In this document: one piece after another, positions 61,975 through 64,000 of the stretch
Numbering within the stretch: the stretch's first letter is position 1
Layout of the letters: each line of letters opens with the position of its first letter
DNA from: CAZSDU01 sp964605775
GTDB taxonomy: Bacteria > Bacteroidota > Bacteroidia > Bacteroidales > FEN-979
Assembly (NCBI GenBank): GCA_964605775.1
Contig: CAZSDU010000005.1
Location: 1-64,000 of the forward strand
Direction: 5' to 3'
Length of the DNA: 64,000 nt
Translations under genes and position numbers: made by a program
The notes under the pieces: generated by a model
Told to the model about the DNA's origin: nothing
Seen by the model: the letters and a program-made list of their open reading frames with translations, nothing else
The model's database searches: none

Positions 61975-62435
61975 AAAGAACAACTACAAATTTTTTATTG
62001 CTACTGTCCTTAAGCCTTTGGTCGGGACTGAGCGCTTTCAGTCAGGTTCATAAAGCTGATGATATTATCGGGACCTGGCTGAATGAAGAAGCCACCGGAA
62101 AAGTGCAGATTTTCAAAGAAGGCAGTAAGTATTTCGGGAAACTGGTCTGGTTGAAAGAGCCAATTGACAAGGAGACCGGGCTTTCCAGGAAAGATAAGGA
62201 AAACCCTGACCTCCACCTGAAAACAATGCCTCTGATCGGTCTGGTGAATTTGAAAAATTTCGTATTCAACGGAAAAGATGAATGGGCCAACGGGACGATC
62301 TATGATCCAAAAAACGGGAAAACATATAAATGCTATATACAGTTTGAATCGACCAACCGTTTGAAGATTCGCGGGTATATCGGATTCTCCTTATTGGGTA
62401 GAAATACTTACTGGACAAAAACAACACCGCCGTAA
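61971..62435 (+). CDS. DUF2147-domain exported protein
   Basis: This 154-residue protein has a signal peptide (FLLLLSLSLWSGLSAFSQ) and one DUF2147 lipocalin-like domain with the conserved GTWLNEEATGKVQIF and FVFNGKDEWANGTIYDPKNGKTYKC. The domain is widespread in Bacteroidota but its biochemical role is unknown to me. Its position between the adaptor and the first ATPase, overlapping the former by 4 nt, is unusual and suggests it helps the exporter, perhaps by binding cargo in the periplasm. Confidence 0.9.
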   Translation: MKRTTTNFLLLLSLSLWSGLSAFSQVHKADDIIGTWLNEEATGKVQIFKEGSKYFGKLVWLKEPIDKETGLSRKDKENPDLHLKTMPLIGLVNLKNFVFNGKDEWANGTIYDPKNGKTYKCYIQFESTNRLKIRGYIGFSLLGRNTYWTKTTPP

Positions 62436-62443
62436 TCCAGCTC

Positions 62444-63361
62444 ATGATCTCCATTTCCGTTCAGCACATTCATAAAAAATATGGGGAGACCGTTGCGCTC
62501 CATGATCTTTCTTGTGAGATCGGCAAAGGAGAACTATTCGGTTTCATTGGTTCCGACGGGGCCGGAAAATCTACATTATTCCGCATCCTGACCACCCTGA
62601 TACTGCCTGACAGGGGCTTTGCAAGTATTGAAGGCTTTGATGTCGTCAAGGATTACAAAAAAATCAGGAATATACTGGGTTATATGCCCGGGAAGTTTTC
62701 TCTTTATCAGGACCTGAGTGTGGAGGAAAACCTGAATTTTTTCGCTACCATTTTTGGGACAAGCCTGAAGGTAAATTATCCTTTGATCAAGGACATCTAC
62801 AGCCAGATTGAGCCATTTAAGAAACGTAAAGCCGGAAAACTCTCCGGAGGAATGAAGCAGAAGCTTGCCTTGTCCTGTGCCCTGATTCATCAACCCATTG
62901 TTCTTTTTCTTGACGAACCAACCACCGGAGTGGATGCTGTATCCCGCTGGGAGTTCTGGGAAATGCTGAGAAGGCTGAAAGAGAGCGGGATTACGATTGT
63001 TGTTTCAACCCCTTATATGGATGAAGCCAGCCTTTGCGATCGGATTGCTTTAATTCAGGACGGGAAAATTATGAAAATCAATTCTCCTGCCCAGATCATT
63101 GACGCCTATCCATCTGCGCTGATCTCCATCAAATCCGGTGATCTGTATCGATTGCTCAAGGATTTAAAGGAATTTCCTCATACCCGTTCCGTTCATGCTT
63201 TCGGGCAATGCGTTCATTTGTCTTATAAAGACAGCCTGGCCGATATTAGTGAAGTGGATTCATTCCTGGCTCAGAGAAATCACGGAAACATTGAAATACA
63301 ACACATCAAGCCAAGTATTGAAGATTGCTTTATGGAATTAATGGTAGTTGATAAGGAATAG
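62444..63361 (+). CDS. ABC transporter ATP-binding protein, first of a pair
   Basis: This 305-residue ATPase has Walker A GSDGAGKSTLF (residues about 37-47), signature LSGGMKQKLALSCAL, Walker B VLFLDEPTTGVDAVS and a C-terminal accessory domain of about 80 residues typical of drug-export ATPases. It corresponds to the first half of fused YbhF. Its H-loop region reads VVSTPYMDEA, where His is replaced by Pro, so this site may have low activity. The second ATPase gene follows after 3 nt. Confidence 0.92.
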   Translation: MISISVQHIHKKYGETVALHDLSCEIGKGELFGFIGSDGAGKSTLFRILTTLILPDRGFASIEGFDVVKDYKKIRNILGYMPGKFSLYQDLSVEENLNFFATIFGTSLKVNYPLIKDIYSQIEPFKKRKAGKLSGGMKQKLALSCALIHQPIVLFLDEPTTGVDAVSRWEFWEMLRRLKESGITIVVSTPYMDEASLCDRIALIQDGKIMKINSPAQIIDAYPSALISIKSGDLYRLLKDLKEFPHTRSVHAFGQCVHLSYKDSLADISEVDSFLAQRNHGNIEIQHIKPSIEDCFMELMVVDKE

Positions 63362-63364
63362 GCC

Positions 63365-64000
63365 ATGGCCGAAAAAAGGAAAAATATTATAGTGGTTAAG
63401 GATTTGGTCAAGAAGTTTGGTGCTTTTGTGGCCAATGATCATTTGACTTTCACGGTCGGGGAAGGGGAAATTTTTGGTTTTCTCGGGGCTAACGGAGCCG
63501 GAAAAACCACTGCTATAAAAATTCTCTGTGGCCTTATTTATCCGACTTCCGGAGAATTAAATGTGGCGGGTTATGATATTTATACTCAGCGCGAAAAAGT
63601 GAAAAGGAGCATAGGGTATATGAGTCAGAAGTTTTCACTCTATGATGATCTGACTGTATATGAAAATATCCGGTTCTACGGTGGAATCTATGGGATAAAA
63701 AAGAAAGAGCTGGAGCAACGCGCAGACCTGTTGATTGACCGACTGGAACTTCAGGATGCGAGAAACAAGTTGATTCGCGAGCTTCCTTTAGGCTGGAAGC
63801 AAAAACTGGCCTTTTCTGTGGCCATAATCCATAATCCGAAAATCGTATTCCTGGACGAGCCGACCAGCGGAGTTGATCCGATTACACGCAGGCAATTTTG
63901 GAACATGATTGATGAGGCGACTAAAAAAGGAATTACGGCTTTTGTTACAACGCATTACATGGATGAAGCGGAATATTGCGATCGTGTTTGCATCATGGCC
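63365..64000 (+). CDS. ABC transporter ATP-binding protein, second of a pair (truncated by window end)
   Basis: The first 212 residues run open to the edge with no frameshift. Walker A is GANGAGKTTAI, the signature is ELPLGWKQKLAF instead of LSGG, Walker B is IVFLDEPTSGVDPIT, and the H-loop is FVTTHYMDEA with its His. It corresponds to the second half of fused YbhF, whose permeases (YbhS/YbhR type) should follow beyond the window. The gene starts 3 nt after the previous stop. Confidence 0.93.
   Translation, partial: MAEKRKNIIVVKDLVKKFGAFVANDHLTFTVGEGEIFGFLGANGAGKTTAIKILCGLIYPTSGELNVAGYDIYTQREKVKRSIGYMSQKFSLYDDLTVYENIRFYGGIYGIKKKELEQRADLLIDRLELQDARNKLIRELPLGWKQKLAFSVAIIHNPKIVFLDEPTSGVDPITRRQFWNMIDEATKKGITAFVTTHYMDEAEYCDRVCIMA

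Noticed and set aside
1..64000. Search for mobile elements, integrases, prophage, rRNA or riboswitches
   Set aside because: No transposase, inverted-repeat insertion sequence, integrase, rRNA segment or recognised riboswitch core was seen.

Overview
The window is a contiguous chromosomal stretch, broken by one 100-N scaffold gap, from a member of the phylum Bacteroidota. It is probably a metagenome-derived or draft assembly of an anaerobic or facultative lineage near Bacteroidales; family-level placement cannot be read from the sequence. The evidence is consistent: three proteins end in type IX secretion (T9SS) sorting domains of types A and B, plus PorZ. At least fifteen genes have a TAnnTTTG -7 element, the Bacteroidota promoter signature, and few have a strong Shine-Dalgarno. 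LytTR regulators, a Wza/Wzc pair with a C-terminal membrane helix, and Pit-PhoU style phosphate transport are also typical. There is no rRNA, CRISPR array, prophage, transposase or integrase. Coding density is very high and no gene-free stretch exceeds about 150 bases.

Layout. 1-945: the tail of an unknown gene and a signal-peptide-bearing superoxide dismutase. 952-4850: a two-gene minus-strand unit of T9SS cargo, one member with about 90-residue Ig-like repeats interrupted by the assembly gap. 4856-11222: a minus-strand operon reading sensor kinase, LytTR regulator, TolC, adaptor, ATPase, MacB-type permease, i.e. a complete tripartite exporter with its own two-component system. 11369-16535: rpoN (sigma-54) with a PAP2-like membrane protein, a beta-barrel protein, and a sugar transporter plus nucleotidyltransferase pair. 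16653-22220: two very large hybrid histidine kinases in tandem. 22240-32665: a Pit-PhoU phosphate transporter, a TPR/PAS kinase, a START-like protein, a TPR protein, a GT87-type membrane protein and a radical SAM enzyme. 32726-32799: a tRNA with CAU anticodon. 32884-43097: housekeeping genes (HAD phosphatase, queA, ispD, GT2, flippase-like protein, ruvC, arginase-fold protein, topA, miaB). 43168-48669: polysaccharide export lipoprotein, tyrosine kinase, cysD and cysN. 48755-54283: porZ, a methyltransferase-like gene, recO, lysS. 54273-56306: a secreted peptidylarginine-deiminase-like enzyme. 56398-59066: CDF metal transporter and a LysM lytic transglycosylase. 59144-64000: a TetR-headed second exporter operon (TolC, adaptor, DUF2147, two ABC ATPases) that runs off the window.

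How the parts work together. The dominant theme is the cell envelope: two independent exporters with different regulators, a polysaccharide export/kinase pair next to sulfate-activating enzymes, T9SS cargo and a T9SS attachment-complex protein, and several sensor kinases. The most unusual items are the deiminase that retains every catalytic and substrate-carboxylate residue I recall for Porphyromonas PPAD, an arginase-fold protein that has lost several metal ligands, a slippage-prone Gly-Tyr tail on the tyrosine kinase, and short symmetric or direct-repeat operator candidates at 4802-4821 and 59119-59151. I did not find a convincing wholly new multi-gene system; most genes fall into known families.
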